Below are positions 35,712-49,527 of a stretch of 64,000 nt of DNA, piece after piece; the first letter of the stretch is position 1; every line of letters starts with the position of its first letter. The stretch is taken from positions 20,646,001-20,710,000 of the forward strand of contig JBITNC010000001.1 of assembly GCA_050084985.1 (NCBI GenBank). The letters are read 5' to 3'. The DNA comes from Nageia nagi. Lineage: Eukaryota > Pinophyta. The notes below the pieces were generated by a model. It made no database searches. It was not told the origin of the DNA and worked only from the letters and a program-made list of their open reading frames with translations. A program made the position numbers and the translations under genes.

Positions 35712-37560
35712 AGTGGATGTGGTTACACATCATTGGTTTGGGATATACTAGCATGATTCATAAGGTTGCGGTGAAATCAAGGTATGTGATAGCCTTGTGT
35801 GAGTAGTGGGACTCATCCATCAACACTTTCCATCTATCGATTAGGGAGTGCATTGTGACTTTAGAGGATGTCTATTGGATACTAAGAATTCCTATGGAGG
35901 GTGCATTGATTATTGGTCTACTAGATAAGATATGGAGATAGGAAATGGCCATTAGGATTATTAGTCATTATTACCATATATTGCAATGTAGCAAAGGAGG
36001 ATTTCAGTATGAGCATGCATACAATGATGGGATCATAGATATATTGACACATTTTGTGATGATTATCATCATCATTTTTTGGGCTATCAATTGCTTCATG
36101 GTGCAGGCTCCCCTAGAAGCTATACCAAGTTCTAAGAAAGATGAAGGATGACAATTGAGTATTTACATGGGGACTAACCTTCCTAGCCTAGCTATATCAT
36201 GAGCTATGGGATATAAAGATTAGTGTCTATATAGGGACATGCTACTCACTATTTTTGTAGGTATAAGGATGGGAGTGTATAATAGTGGCTTAACTCGTAG
36301 GTCTACCATTGAATGTTCATGCTCATGATACACTTTATTTTGAGGATCATAACACAAAGTGTCCATATAGGATATGTTGGGTAAATTATCATGAGCCCAA
36401 GATTGGATGACTAAGAGGTAGTTAATTAGCATAATTCAAAGATATATTTTGAAGACTACAACCTAGAGATATGATTTGAAGGTCATAAAAAGGATGCTAG
36501 GTGGGATAAGGAAATAATTTAGCTAGCTCATACAAGATGAGTGAGACAGGTTAGGATCTATAGAGACTAGATAGAGTTCATTAAGTACCATTGAGCACTT
36601 TGAAACTTTGAGAAGATACAAGATATACCTCTTGAGTTAATGGTTTATAGTTGGTCAAATGGTAGAGATGATAATCCCCATATCTAGTACCAGGAGACCT
36701 ACAAGGAGGCTAATAGTGATGATGAGATAGAAATATATAAGGATAACATAGATTGGATAGAGGCCTACAGCAAATTATAGATAGCTTGACATCTAGAGTG
36801 GGTCAAGGAGGAGGCTGCATAGGAAAAGGATGAGCCCTTGCAGAGATAGGTTGGATGCAAAAAAAAGGTCCCCTTAATGATATGTGGAAGGTACAAAAGG
36901 AGTTATTGATACTAGGATAATGATGGTAGAAGAGAGGATAAGATACCTAGAGCACCATCTCATCAAGCAAGAGCATTAGCTTACTAAGAGAGAACATAGG
37001 CTAGAGTAAAGTAGCCAACACAAGTAGGATAGTCAACTCTGAGAGGTTGAGCTCCATTAGAGAGTCTGAGATCTAGAGAAGCACATGAAAGAGCATTATT
37101 AGAGGTTAAAAGACTAAGTAACCAAAGAATATCAAGCCTACTTAGAGAGAGCTAGAGATGATATAGATTATTATTGGCCTAAGTCAATGACTATATGACT
37201 TACATAAACTATTAGAGAGGTAGGACCAATGGATGGGGATTTACCATATAGAGTTCATATAGAGGATATTCCACTACCAAATGTCCCCTCTAGTACACAA
37301 GCATAGATTTGGACTTATAGGAAATATGGGGGACATGGGGGCTCTAGAAGTACATGTGTAGAGAGCTCAACTCATGTGATATCCTACCCACATGACAGGG
37401 TTAGGCAAATAGGGGAGAAAGTTCTAGAGACATCCTAATATGTGATGAGATAGTGCAAGAGATCTCAATCCTCTTCCTAATAGCTTTGAGAGTGGACAAT
37501 GGTGATGAGACACATACCTTTTGGCTAGTTTAGGCTACATAGGCTAGATTAGATATATGA
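35712..37560 (+). pseudogene. Plant mobile domain (PMD) ORF, antisense within the Tat element
   Basis: The plus strand reads LHIIGLGYTSMIHKVAVKS, then after a mutated codon WDSSINTFHLSIRECIVTLE and DVYWILRIPMEGALI (about 35724-35920). This is the conserved start of the plant mobile domain (PF10536 type; family pattern W-pet-tFH-p-gE-tiTLeDv-llgLPv-G). A C-terminal part near 36930-37170 is rich in Glu, Lys, Arg and His and looks coiled-coil (LEHHLIKQEH). Such domains occur in MAIN-like plant proteins and in transposons. The ORF opposes gag-pol, as known for extra ORFs of Tat elements. Stops and frameshifts break it, and its N-terminus is cut by the transporter fragment. Confidence 0.7.
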
Positions 37561-38575
37561 GATGAGTGCATATTGCTAGATAATATTTTATACTTGAGCA
37601 CTTTAGATGAATTATGTACTTTTTGATAGCTTACACCACCATTATATATGTTATGGTTTTTTATATTTTATTTTGAAATCATGGTGAATGTATGTATGTT
37701 ATTTTTTACTATTATGACGGTTATGGAATATGATGGTTCTATTTATGCATGATTTTATTGTTATGAATTTTGATATGGTTATGATGAATGTATTTTAAAT
37801 TTGATTTATATGGATGAATTTTAATATTTAAAAATTAACAATAAAACATGAAGGTATGATGTAGGATTTTTGCAACCAACTTCTATTTTAATGTGCTGAA
37901 TGAGACCTTGTTCCTCTCATTTTATGAAACAATGTGAGAAAATCCATTCAATGATCCTGATCCATGATGAGAAATGATGAAAACATGAACATTTGCTAAC
38001 TATGAAATGTAATAAGGGGATATGATAATTAATGTAAATAGGTTTAGAATTAACTTCCATCTGAATGTATAAGACATGTTCTAGCCTCAACCAGACTAGG
38101 AAGGATGTGTCATCTAATGATTCCATGACCTTTACAAATTGTTAAAAAAATTTAATTGAAATAAAGAGAGCACATAATAATGAATACAATCCAAGTGATT
38201 GATGCTAGTACTAAGTGATTAGTTTTTCTTATATTCCTAAAAAAGGTAGGAAACACTAAAAGAGATAAACCATCCATGTGTCAATCATAAATATCAAGAT
38301 TAATCTTGATAAAACAAAACTTTGGTAGGTAAAAAGAGACCCTCATAGCTACTTAATATAGCCTACATATGGATCCTTTTCAAATGGGTATATAAACTAA
38401 AAAATCAAGGTAAAAAATAGGATTGACTCCCATTGCAAAATGATGGCAATGATAAGATGAAATAAGATATTGATGGATATACATGATGATTAAGACAAGT
38501 ATTTTTTAGATTTTTTTTATCTTTTTTAGGAACACAAGATGTAATATGAACAAAAACCATTATGAAAAATAAGAA
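37561..38575. other. Spacer between the PMD ORF and pol in the Tat element
   Basis: AT-rich, with runs such as ttatggttttttatatttta and atgatggtta-like words. I recognise no coding domain. The minus-strand frame at 37917-38126 is unremarkable. Confidence 0.4.
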
Positions 38576-41500
38576 AACCATGCCTCCCCCTAGATTTGTA
38601 AAGAGAAAGGTGTACGATATTTATTGGTTCAACATCTTCTACCCCTTTCAAAGTAGCCAAGTGGTATGCCCTTGATCCAAATTTTCATTTAATAACATAA
38701 GTTCCCAGCCAATTTGGAATGAATTTATCTCTAAGATACCACTCTAAGTGTGAATGATTAATATGATTTTGATATAATTTTAAGTGCTCTAAGGCATTAA
38801 CATGCCTCTTATCTAGAAAAACCAACTAGCCTAATATAGCATATTGAGCCTCTAGTTTTGGAAGAAGATCATGCAATTGAATTCGAAAGGATGGGATCTC
38901 AAGCTCTATGGGCATCATGACCTCATCCTTATACACTAGTGAAAATAGTGTGGCATCTATAGGAGTGTGAGTCCTATTTCTATAGGCCCATAAAGCTAGT
39001 AGGATATGAGTGTGTCAATCCCTAGGTTATATGTTGATAGTTTTTTTAAGGATTACCACTATGGTATTATTTGTTGCTTTTACTTTCCCATTACCCTATG
39101 GATAGTAAGGCATAAAAAAATTATGTTTAATATTATATCTATAGCATAATATTTGCATTCCCTTATTCTTGATTTTTGGACCATTATCTAAAATGATCCA
39201 TGCATGGATGCTGATCCAACTAATGACATTATGCTCAATGAATTCCATAATCTTGGTTTCCTTAGTGGATATCATGGGGCCTGCCTATATCCACTTTATA
39301 TAATATTCATTGGAAATAATTATGAACTTGTGCCCTACAGTTGAAGGTAGGTTGAATTGGTTGATCAGATCAAAGCCCCATCTAAAGAATGGACACATAG
39401 CCTAATTGGTTTGTAATTCTTGATATTTTATGTATGTTAAATTGGCATGTTGTTGACACTTTACATACTTATTAGCATAACCATCATAATCTCTCTCCAT
39501 AGTAGACTAGTAATATCCCTTTATAATTAGTCTCTTAGCCATTACAAATCCACTAAAGTGCCCTCCACAAGTACCATCATGACATGTATGCATAGCAATT
39601 TGTTGGTACAACCACTCTAAACAACAAAAGAAAACTCCATCATAACCCCTCCTACAAACCACATCACCTAGAATGGTGTATTTAATGTATTTCTATTTTA
39701 ATTGATGCTTTTCAATGGTATACATGGTGGTGGGCAAGGTCCACCACTTAAGATAGTCCTTGAATTGGTGGTATCACAAGTCCTTAGATACAACATTGAG
39801 CTTGTTAACCTATGGTAGGGGATCCTCATGATACAAGGGAAAACCAAAAGAGGATTTATACATAGTAATCACTTCCATATGTGTGACCCTTCGAAATGGG
39901 TTTTGGGGAATCAAGGATCCTAAAGATATCATTGTATCTACAAATTAGTATGAGGATCTAAGGGTAGCCTTAATATAATATGCTTTAAAATATTTTAGTA
40001 AAGTCTCAACCATGGCCTTGCATAGTTTAATATGAGGTTGGTTACAACCATAAATTCCCTTTATTTGGTTGATAATTAGAAAAGAGTCGCCATATATCTT
40101 AAGGCACTCACACTTCATCTTTATTGCTAATTTCAAACCAAGGATGAATGCTTCATACTCAAGATTTTTATTTGTGTACTCAAAGGATAGTTTAAAATAC
40201 ATAGGCATGCAAACACCCTAAGGTGTTATAGATACTACCATGAATCCTCCCCCTTTCTCATAGTGATACATATCAAAATACATGGTCATATCAAAATCCT
40301 ATTCTTATATCTCCTTCTTAATATCAAATACACCAAATAGATTACTATCTGATAACTCGATATATAAAGGAATGTCATTCTATTGGGGTGCTTCTACAAA
40401 TTGATCTCCAATAACTTGACCCTTGATATATTTGTGGTTGATGGAATCAATTTTAAACTCCGTAAGAAACATGATCCATTTTACCACCTGAGTATTAAGC
40501 ATAGTCTTATTCATCATATACTTCAAAGGATCCATATTAGAAATAACATAGGTCTTCTAATAAATAATGTAGTGTCTCAACTTCTAAGCTACAAAGACTA
40601 CTATGAGGTATAATTTCTCAAGATGTGTGTATCTAGTTTCATACACCACTAGAGTATGACTTAAGTAGTATATGTCTTTCTCTCTCTTTGATTCATTCCA
40701 TTGGGCCAACATCAAGCCCAAAGTAAAGTCAATGGTAGAAAGGTACAAGTGAAAGGGCACTCCCATCCTAGGAGTAATAAGAATAGGAGGATGCATAAGA
40801 TACTTTTTGATTGCATCCAAGACCTCTTGATACTCTAAATCCCAATAAAAATTGATATTCTTCTTCAACAAGTTAATGAATAGTCAATATTTATCAAATA
40901 ATTATGCCAAAAATCTTCTAATAGCCTAAATCTTACCCTATAAACTCTAAACTATTTCAAATTCTTTATAGGATACATTTCATTAATATCATAGATCTTA
41001 TTAGGATATACCTTAATGCCTCTCTTGGATATAATGAACCCCAATACTTTCCCTGATAGGACCCCAAAAATACACTTCTTTGGATTGAGTCTAACATTTT
41101 ATTCTAACAATTTTTCCAAGACCTTAAACACTACCTTAAGATGAGTCTCATGTATTTTAGTTTTTATAATTATCTCATCCTTGTAATCCTCAACTATATC
41201 ATGCATGTATTCATGGAGAATATAAGCCATGGCCCTTTAATAGGTTGCTCCTATATTCTTGAGATAAATGGCATTACTCTATAGCAATAAGTTCCCCATG
41301 GAATGGTGAACATCATTTTGTGCTTATCCTCTTCAATGGTCATGGTATAATTATAGCAAGAAAATCCATCCAATTAATGAAAATATATCATGACCTATCA
41401 TGTTTTCTACTAAGGTATCAAGGTTATGCAATGGAAAATCATCCATAGGATAAGCTTTGTTTATATCCATGAAGTTTATGTAAATTCTAATTCAGCCATC

Positions 41501-43560
41501 TAGCTTGGGAACTATCACTAGATTGGATACCTACTATGGATAAGTAATATGCTCTATAAATTTGGAATCCAACATTTTTTATAGCTCCTCTTTAACTAAC
41601 AATGCCTTCCCAGGATGCATATAATGTGTTTTTTGTTTAATTATTTTAACATCAAGTTTTAAAGTTAAGTGATGCACCATAATGTTGGTATCCAAAGTCA
41701 ACATATCCTAATATGCATAAGCAAATGCCTTCACTCTCTTCCTGATCTTTGTAGTCCACTTTGCTAGCTTATATGTATCAAGACCTTTTCCAAATTGAAC
41801 CATTTTCTAAATATTAGGGTCACTTGATCCCAAGTCAATCTCAACTAAATCCTTAACTAGCATATACAATCCATCATCCCACTAGTGATTAAGATACAAC
41901 CAATAAGTGTCCTCATTTGTCTCATCTTCATAGGCTTCAACATGGCTACAAGGCCAAATAAAATTATCATGGGTGGTAAGATTAGTCATAGGAATCCTAC
42001 CAAAGTTAGAAATATCTTGATCCACCACATGAATGCTATCAAAATCAAGGGGATGAGAGAAAGAAGAAATCAAGAAGACTTCACCCATGTTAACATGTTT
42101 GAATAGAAAGGGAGGAATAGAACACTGAGACATTGGAGAAGAGGGTGCTTTACATACAATTCCTCATGAGGGAAGGCAAGTTCCTTGTAATCTCCCTCAT
42201 ACTTTATCTCATGGATTTGGGTTGTGGTTGTTATTGCTCAAGAATCTTTCAAATCAAGGCTTCATTTATCTTTGTCACCTTGAGTGGGTAATTTCATGAT
42301 ATGAATCATACCTTGCTCATACAATCCCAAGCCAAATTCTTTCCATTTACACTTGGCAAAGTAATGTCAAATAAAGAAAGGTTTAGAAAAATAATCAAGT
42401 TTACCTAAATTTTTTTACTTTGATGCAACCTTAAGAACTTGGTAAAAGGGAAAATCCAAACCTACATAGACAAATCAAGTTTGGTTATTCAATAGACCAA
42501 GTGGTACCAAAGTGCCAATGGCCATAGGAGACTCATACAAATGACCTACACCATGAAGAGATAAGATGTTAAATAAAATATCATTGATGGTATATTCACT
42601 AATGCTAATAATTTTAAATTGGACATCCACTCGAGATATATGCTCATGAACATATGTGGATGCCTCTTTCTTTTGTTTTTTAGTTACAACTTGAAGTTAT
42701 TATTTAACATAATTACTCTCCTATATTTGAGTAATCACACTTGGTTTACATGCAGAGGAGTGGGTTTGTTTATGTTTTTAATCTAGGTACTTCACTTGTG
42801 GCTTCTAAGAGATTTCTTCTTAAATTATATATAAGGTATCACAAGGGTATCTTGCTTATGCACCTCATAGATTATTGTTGGATTATCCTATTTTTGTGCA
42901 TCTATGGATCTTTGTTCTTTTTTTTAGGGACTAGGTTATTGATTGATTTGTATTTTACTTCTTGAAATTTTCCATTAATAATAGTACCAAGAGATAATGG
43001 ATCTTAGTTAATATGGATAATCTTAAGAAATATGTGGGTGGATGGAAGGATAGATCTATTAGGTAGCTTAGTAAGGTTAAAATAGTTGAAAGGTTCTTCA
43101 TCCATCCATATATAATGTATGATCCCATCCTAAATATATTTTACATAGCCATATAATATGGAAAGGATGCACTCCATCTCTATAATCCAATGTCTACCAA
43201 TTAGTAAGTTATATTGTTGTTCTTCCTTTATCACCTGAAAGCATGCATGAATAGTTTTGGATCCCAAAAATATAGGAAAAATAATGCTACCTAATGTATT
43301 ACACAACTAATTATTGAAATCTCATAAAATAAGTGTGGGGACCTTAAGATGTGATCAAATTAGGCTACGATTTATCGATGCTGATGAAGAAACCACACTT
43401 AAGGTTGATCCATCTACAAGTACCAATTTGAAATTTTTTCCATCAACTTGGGCTATAATGTGCAAGGAAGGATCCTTATACTTTTGATTTACAACATTAT
43501 GGATCTCATGCTGAAATAATGGAATGAATGGCTCTACATTTTCTTGCACACTCCTAACAA
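38576..43560 (-). pseudogene. Tat pol remnant: protease, RT, RNase H, second RNase H, integrase
   Basis: From the right: protease-side frame at 43355-43549 (LVLVDGSTLSVVSSSA, where the family has D-G-ss-nv). RT at about 40900-41640 reads EHITYP, MDINKAYPMDDFPLHNLDTL, HKMMFTIPWGTYCYRVMPF and YKDEIIIKTK, so the YxDD block has Glu for its last Asp. Connection/RNase H is at 40584-40871 (HPPILITPRMGVPFHLYLST, LGLMLAQWNES). The second, archaeal-type RNase H is at 39945-40208 (YEAFILGLKLA, YGDSFLIINQIKG). Integrase is at 38576-39830: zinc region with YVKCQQHANLTY, core WGFDLINQFNLP and IILDNGPKIKN, and a C-terminal end (LYKSRGRHG). Stops occur throughout. Confidence 0.88.
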
Positions 43561-44103
43561 AGTTGATAAAAATATTAGTATTGGAGAAAATATAACTCTA
43601 TATTTTATAAAATATGATCCAAATCCTTTCTATGATGATGATAATTCTTTATTAGGTCCCATATAGATAAGTTTATGGGTGTAATTCTCAACTATTGCTC
43701 CAAGTTACTCTGTAACTTCTCCTTAACACCCTAATGTGCTAGAGAAGGAGGAGGAGGAGGAATATGATTTAGCATATTAATATAATCCCCCATATCCTCA
43801 TGATTTTTCCATTGGCTCTTTCCTTTTTCTTAGTATCGATTAGCCCTGGTGGCTACATTAACTATCCCTACAAAGTGCATTTATGCATGTGCCTATTCTA
43901 CTTCTCTAACTTGTTATTATTATGTTCCATAGTTATAAAGTGTATTCTAAGTAGATAAAGACTTATTGTAGTGCATAGTGTTACCAACTTAATTCACACT
44001 CTATTGAGGCAAGGGATTTTGATATAGTTACAAGTTGGTGTTAGGATTTAAATATGTACCATTAAGCACTAGCTTCCTTGAATCTAAGAAACTCTAAATA
44101 ATC

Positions 44104-44119
44104 ATATATATATATATAT
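44104..44119. repeat. (AT)8 microsatellite
   Basis: Eight AT repeats, next to the decayed gag zinc knuckle. Confidence 0.9.
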
Positions 44120-46582
44120 GCAACAATTGGTATTATAGCCTTGTACTCTATGAAAATCATAAAACTCATCATCTTTATACCATGGTTTGGTGGCACATGA
44201 AGGATCCCATTGTACTTTCAATAATCTCCATAGTTTAGCATCATTAAGTTTTGTGAAGATCTTGGATAAAGGTTTCCCCAATGGCTCAAACTTCCTCTAT
44301 GACCTAGAAGACTTCCCCTATGCTTGATTCTGATTCCTACCCTATGACTAACTTTGATTGTAATATTAACTTGGTACATTCATTTGATTAGCTTGTTGAA
44401 CATTTTGCATTATAGGTGGTGGTGGTGGTGGTGGTGGTGGTGCTTGGAGCATCAATTAATTTACTTGGGGCTTATCTCCATTAGTAGCATCACTCTTATA
44501 AGATCCATAACCATAATTATTATTTTCCTTATTTATCAACTTGATCTTAATATTATGAACCATCACCTCCTCTATAACCTTTACTTGGAAAATTGATACC
44601 TAAAAGGTCCTATGTTGTTGTATTTGGTGATAAGTAGAGATTTTCCATATGCAACTTTTGCTAAATAATCTCACCAACTCCTCTTGAGGAAAAGAGAATT
44701 TCATATCTATAATCAAATACCACCACCTAGCAACATAGTCATAAATAGATTCTTGATCAAACTAAGATAACTTCATTAGATATATAATGGAATCCCTCTT
44801 CTTGATATTGATAGAGAAATATTCAAGAAAGAGGTTTGCAAGCTTCTTAAATGTATACAAGCTATGTTGTGGTATTGCATTGTACCAATTCATAACTTTT
44901 ACCCTAAGAGTCATAGGAAAAGTTCTTAGTAAGAGATCATTGTCATTTGTAATCAAATAATAAGCATGTTTGCATTGCCTCAAATGCTCCTTTGTATCCT
45001 CTTTACTCTTGAACTTCTCTAGTTTAGGCATCTCAAACTTCTTTGAGGAAGCACTCATGGGAAGCCAAGGATTTATAGGCTCATTGCATATCTCCCCATA
45101 GATAACTTTAGATAATCCTAAATTATTTATCTTTGCTTATAGCTCTTGGAATATTCTTATAATTTGGATTTCATTATGCATATTACATCCTCCATAAGGC
45201 AAATTTGGTCCACCAGGGGATGGATTTGATCCACCATAATATTGATTTGGTCTATTGAACAAACTCACTTTCCTCTCAAAGGCATGTTCATTAGATTTGT
45301 AGAATGTGATTTCTTTTCCCTAATATGGTCCTTGTGCATTGTGCCCAATATTTTGATTATAACCCTATTATTGACCTTGGGGCTGAAATTAAGTATTGAA
45401 ATCATAACTCTATTGCATATTTTTTCCACTATTATGTTGTATATTATGATTTTTCCCTTGTTGTGTACCTTGTAAGATATTCTAATTTTTATTTGTATGT
45501 ACATCAGCCATCTATTTTTAATACATAAGATTTTGCATGTGCCCAATCAATTGTTGCATCTCTTCAATGGATGGAATTAAGGAATCTTATTGGGTATTTT
45601 GTTAGTTGGTATTTTATAATGGATTATAAGGGGAGTTTTGAGCTCCATAAAGGTTTTTACATTTTGTGGTTTGAGGTATTTTGAAATGGAGTAGTTTGAA
45701 AATGAACCATACCTTGGTTTGGCCCACTTTGGGTATTTTGTTTGTATTGCATAAACTATTGGTCAAGACCATCTCAATCATCAAGATTGGCTTGCTTAAA
45801 TTGATCAACATTAGGATTTCGGCCTTATGGATTTATGTTCCAAGATACTTGTTTTGTGAATTTTAGAAATTATTGGCATTAGTGTTTTGGATATTTGGTG
45901 ATTCTTGGAAGGAAATGTATCGGTAAGATTAACTTTATTAGAATTCATTTCCCTTTGGAATGGTAAAGGTAAGTTATGTTAAACAACATTTTGGAAGTTG
46001 GGTATTATATTTTAAAAGTATTATTATTCAACTTTAGGTGAAGGTTGAGGGATTATGGGATTTTCTTATGATAATCTCACCTTGACCAACATTTTATGCA
46101 ATTGGCATTTTTGGTGGATTGGGACCATTTTATGATATGATTGATTGAGGAATATTATTTTGCATTTTATCCATAATCTCTTTATACAAATTGCATTCAT
46201 TTAGATCTTTTTTATTAAGTTTGGGAAGAGATAAAAATATACCAATACTAGCTTGAGGCACACTTCCATTCATTATGGAACTATTATAATTATCCAACCA
46301 AATTAGAATGTCTCTAGGCATTTCAAAAACTTATGGAGAAGCTTGTGGTGTAGGACCACCTAAGTTGTGAACTTCCTTCATCACTCTTGCCATTTTATTA
46401 GGTGTAAAGTGTTGAAAGTTTTGGAAATCCTTGTGAAAACTAATGGATTGATTATTTATACTATTTGTTAAATCATCCTTTATCTCAATTTCATCCTTCA
46501 TTTTTCTTTAAAATCTTATATCCACCATTCCCACAAGGGAACCCTCATAGCATATTGGATCCTTAAATAGATCAAGCTCCAT
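44120..46582 (-). pseudogene. Tat gag remnant
   Basis: The likely start is the ATG at 46582 (MELDLFKDPICYEG). The N-terminal part includes MPRDILIWLDNYNSS at 46321. The capsid core is the open frame 44762-45058, with FEMPKLEKFKSKEDTKEHLR and FPMTLRVKVMNWYNAIPQHS. A proline run encoded by a (GGT)n microsatellite lies at 44415-44441 (QAPPPPPPPPPIMQN). A decayed knuckle is at about 44128-44180 (EFYDFHRVQGYNTNC; the first Cys and the His are replaced by Tyr). It would have encoded the particle protein. Several stops are present. Confidence 0.8.
44415..44441. repeat. (GGT)9 microsatellite within gag
   Basis: On the minus strand it encodes nine prolines in the gag frame. The tryptophan run on the plus strand is a shadow. 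Confidence 0.9.
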
Positions 46583-48340
46583 TTTCACACAACTACAATG
46601 TGGAACTTTTACAAACTATGAGTATAATGGAAGTGAAAGTACAAAGAAGAATGAAACAAATACCAAATACAAAGCTTATGATTTTTTAAAAAATTATTCT
46701 TATTTAGTTTGATGTAAGATTGAAATAAATACTTAGGGTGATGATGGAAAAACTATATGAATAAAGCAATGATTATCGATAGCAATTTTCTCTTAGTTGC
46801 TCTAATCTTTTTTTGGTTCCATTTTGACTCTTATTATTTTAGTTTTGATAGATTTTAATGCATTTATTCTTTTCAACATAGCCTTTTTTATGTTTCCTTG
46901 GACACAATGATTCTATTCAAGTGTTTATCAAGGTAAAGGATCAATCTTGTAGGGGTGTAGATCATTTTGCAATGGTTCTTTAGTACCCTCCATAGGAAGC
47001 TATCTCAAATGGAGGGGGTGATCGCACTTTGGTTTTCATCTCCAATTATGGGTCAGGTCATGGTAATCAAGTCCACATACCTTAGTAACTCCCTAGGATT
47101 TTGATGCACTTTAGTATAAAAATAAAATATTAAGTGGACATAACTCCATCAATAATGGTTGCAATCCCTTCCTAAATATGCTTTTTTTCAACTTTTTCAT
47201 TTTCAATTGAAATGAAGTAAAGCAATAATTTTCAATGCACTCAACAAAGAGCAAGCAAGTTCCCAACAAGTAAATAAATCTTTATTCAAGATACAAATTT
47301 TAAATCCGATGTAAATTTCTTATGTATGCAACAATACCCTCCAAGGATGAATGCAATTTTGCTACTACATAATACAAAATAAGGCAAGCCTAGGATATGC
47401 CAAGTAGTGGAATATATGAACCAAGTGTGAAAAGGAATTCAAAATCTTACCTAAACTCAAACATTCCCTCCTAATCTAGGTGTCAAGCTAAGTAGGTTAC
47501 AAGTCCCTCCCAAATGAGAGCTCTTTAAATAAACTAATACAATCACTAATGAAAACTAGTAAAAATGAAAGCAACAATGGATGCACACTCTATCACGAGC
47601 ATAAATACATCCCATACATCATTACATAACTATGTTTAGCTATGATAATCCAAAAAAATCATCCTATTACAAGTTTTTCACTAAAAATTAAAAGTGTTGA
47701 GACACACTAGTCCTAGACACAATCTAAACCATGTCTTGACTGAGAAAAAGTGGTCTCTATTTCTAGGCACAATCTAAACTATATTTGGTCTCTAACTTTT
47801 CTAAGAAAAGTGGGTCTGTTTTTAGGGTCATGATGTGCTTGGGGATGATTCTAGAGCTCAAAATGCTTTATTTTTTAAATGCAATGCACCTATGGTTTGG
47901 TATAGTGTGCTTAGGGATCTAGCACCTAGGCATAGTCTACCTAGTATTGGGTATGATGCATCTAGCTTTTGGTCTCTAGGGTATGGTATGCTTAGTATGG
48001 GGCATAGTGCACCTATCCTGAAATGCATTTTTGGTTCTAAAATTGCTCTAAAACCTCTCTATAGCTTTCTACCTCTATTTCTAGGTATAACATGACTATG
48101 ATTAAGCCTGAATTAAATCTTATCTAGGTAAAAAGTAATGGATCAAAGCTCCAAATCTCATATATGGTCCATCCCTCTCCTTATATTATCTTATCAAAAT
48201 CTTATTCAAAATTGATCATAAATTTCATAAGCTTTACATACTTTTTCCACTTAGGTGGGTTAAAAATAAGAAAATCAAAATACAAAGGAAAATACCAAAT
48301 TCAAAGGTTGTTGTTGGTTCACATCGAGTTCACAATTTAA
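46583..48340 (-). other. Untranslated leader of the Tat element
   Basis: This is about 1.75 kb between the 5' LTR and gag. Between 47700 and 48020, words such as cctaggcatagt, gtctctagg and cacaatctaaac recur without fixed period. No known primer site is recognisable after the LTR (minus: ttaaattgtgaactcg). No coding domain is seen; the 86-codon frame at 47835-48095 is unremarkable. Confidence 0.5.
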
Positions 48341-49527
48341 TGTAGATCAAAATTTATGCTATATATGATCTAACATGCATAAATAAGTCAAATTCATACA
48401 CAAACCTCAAATTACATAACTATGCTTTTCTTAATGAGTATTAAGTTGAAAATTTTATAAAGTTATGGTTGCATCTTTGGATAATAAGTTAAAACTTTAC
48501 AAGAATATAAAAAACCCTTAAATGCATCTAAATGGGAAGTCATACCTCCAACCTAGGCTCTTTGAGGAACCTAGGTGGGCATGGAGCGAGTCTCCTCTCT
48601 CCAAATGGCATGTGAGCCCCCTATCCCTTAAATAATTGAGAAAAAATGAATTATATATGCCTATTTATGCAAATGCTTATATATAAATGCTCTTTGAATA
48701 ATTTATATGGTGGATTTAAACTATGGAATTGATATTTACATGTTTAGGTATTTAAAATTGAGATCTAATACATAAAACCCTTTAAAACCTTAAATGTTTA
48801 AAAATGAAGAGATCTTTATAGATACTTGGGTCAATTTGATCCAAGGATACTCATAATATCTGATGGATATTCACAACATATGTTTAAGCTATTATTAATT
48901 TACACAATAATTTTAATGATGGAAACATTAACTAATATGATTTTAATGTAAATAGAATACTACATGCATACAATTTTGTGGAGGATAGAAAGGTAGCTCT
49001 TCCCAAGCTCTTCCATGGTTGTATTATCTTCAAATTCCTACAAAAACCTTGAATACACCAAATACGTACAATAATAATTCAATTTAACCCTAGAAACACC
49101 ATAGAAATATCACCTCATGAGTTTGGAACCAAGCTTTAAGAGATTCGATGAAGAATTATGGAGTAAATTATTGATCATTCAAACCTATGTCTAAAAACCC
49201 TAGCAATATGATCTTGGATCAATGTGTGGTAGCAAAAATCATAAGTGTATAAGAGAAAAAGAATTAGGAGCACAAATGAATTAGGAGAGGAATTTCTAAT
49301 TTCACTTTGATTTATATACCTCTTGAGACAACTTAAATTATTTAGGTTAGATACCCACTTTTGCTCATATTTGTATTTTGGATTTAAGTCACTTTTGCTC
49401 TATTTTGGATTTTTGAATAGTTTGATTTTGCACAATAAGATATTAAGAGTAAATAAAATAATAAGTTAAGGCATATCAATGTAATAAAACATATCTACTC
49501 AAAAAATGTTATTTTTTAGTATCTATA
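48341..49527 (-). repeat. 5' LTR of the 18-kb Tat element
   Basis: On the plus strand it begins TGTAGATC and ends AGTATCTATA (ancestral ...CTACA, one base changed). It is paired with 31364-32537. The TATA region corresponding to 32258-32265 has diverged here (gtgtataag). Confidence 0.88.

Noticed and set aside
44354-44596. Plus-strand frame with a tryptophan run
   Set aside because: It is the reverse of a (GGT)n run that encodes prolines in the gag frame on the minus strand.
31364-49527. Two unrelated dispersed repeats at 31.4-32.5 kb and 48.3-49.5 kb
   Set aside because: They are paired LTRs: they enclose one minus-strand gag-pol, and Copia coding continues across the outer ends.
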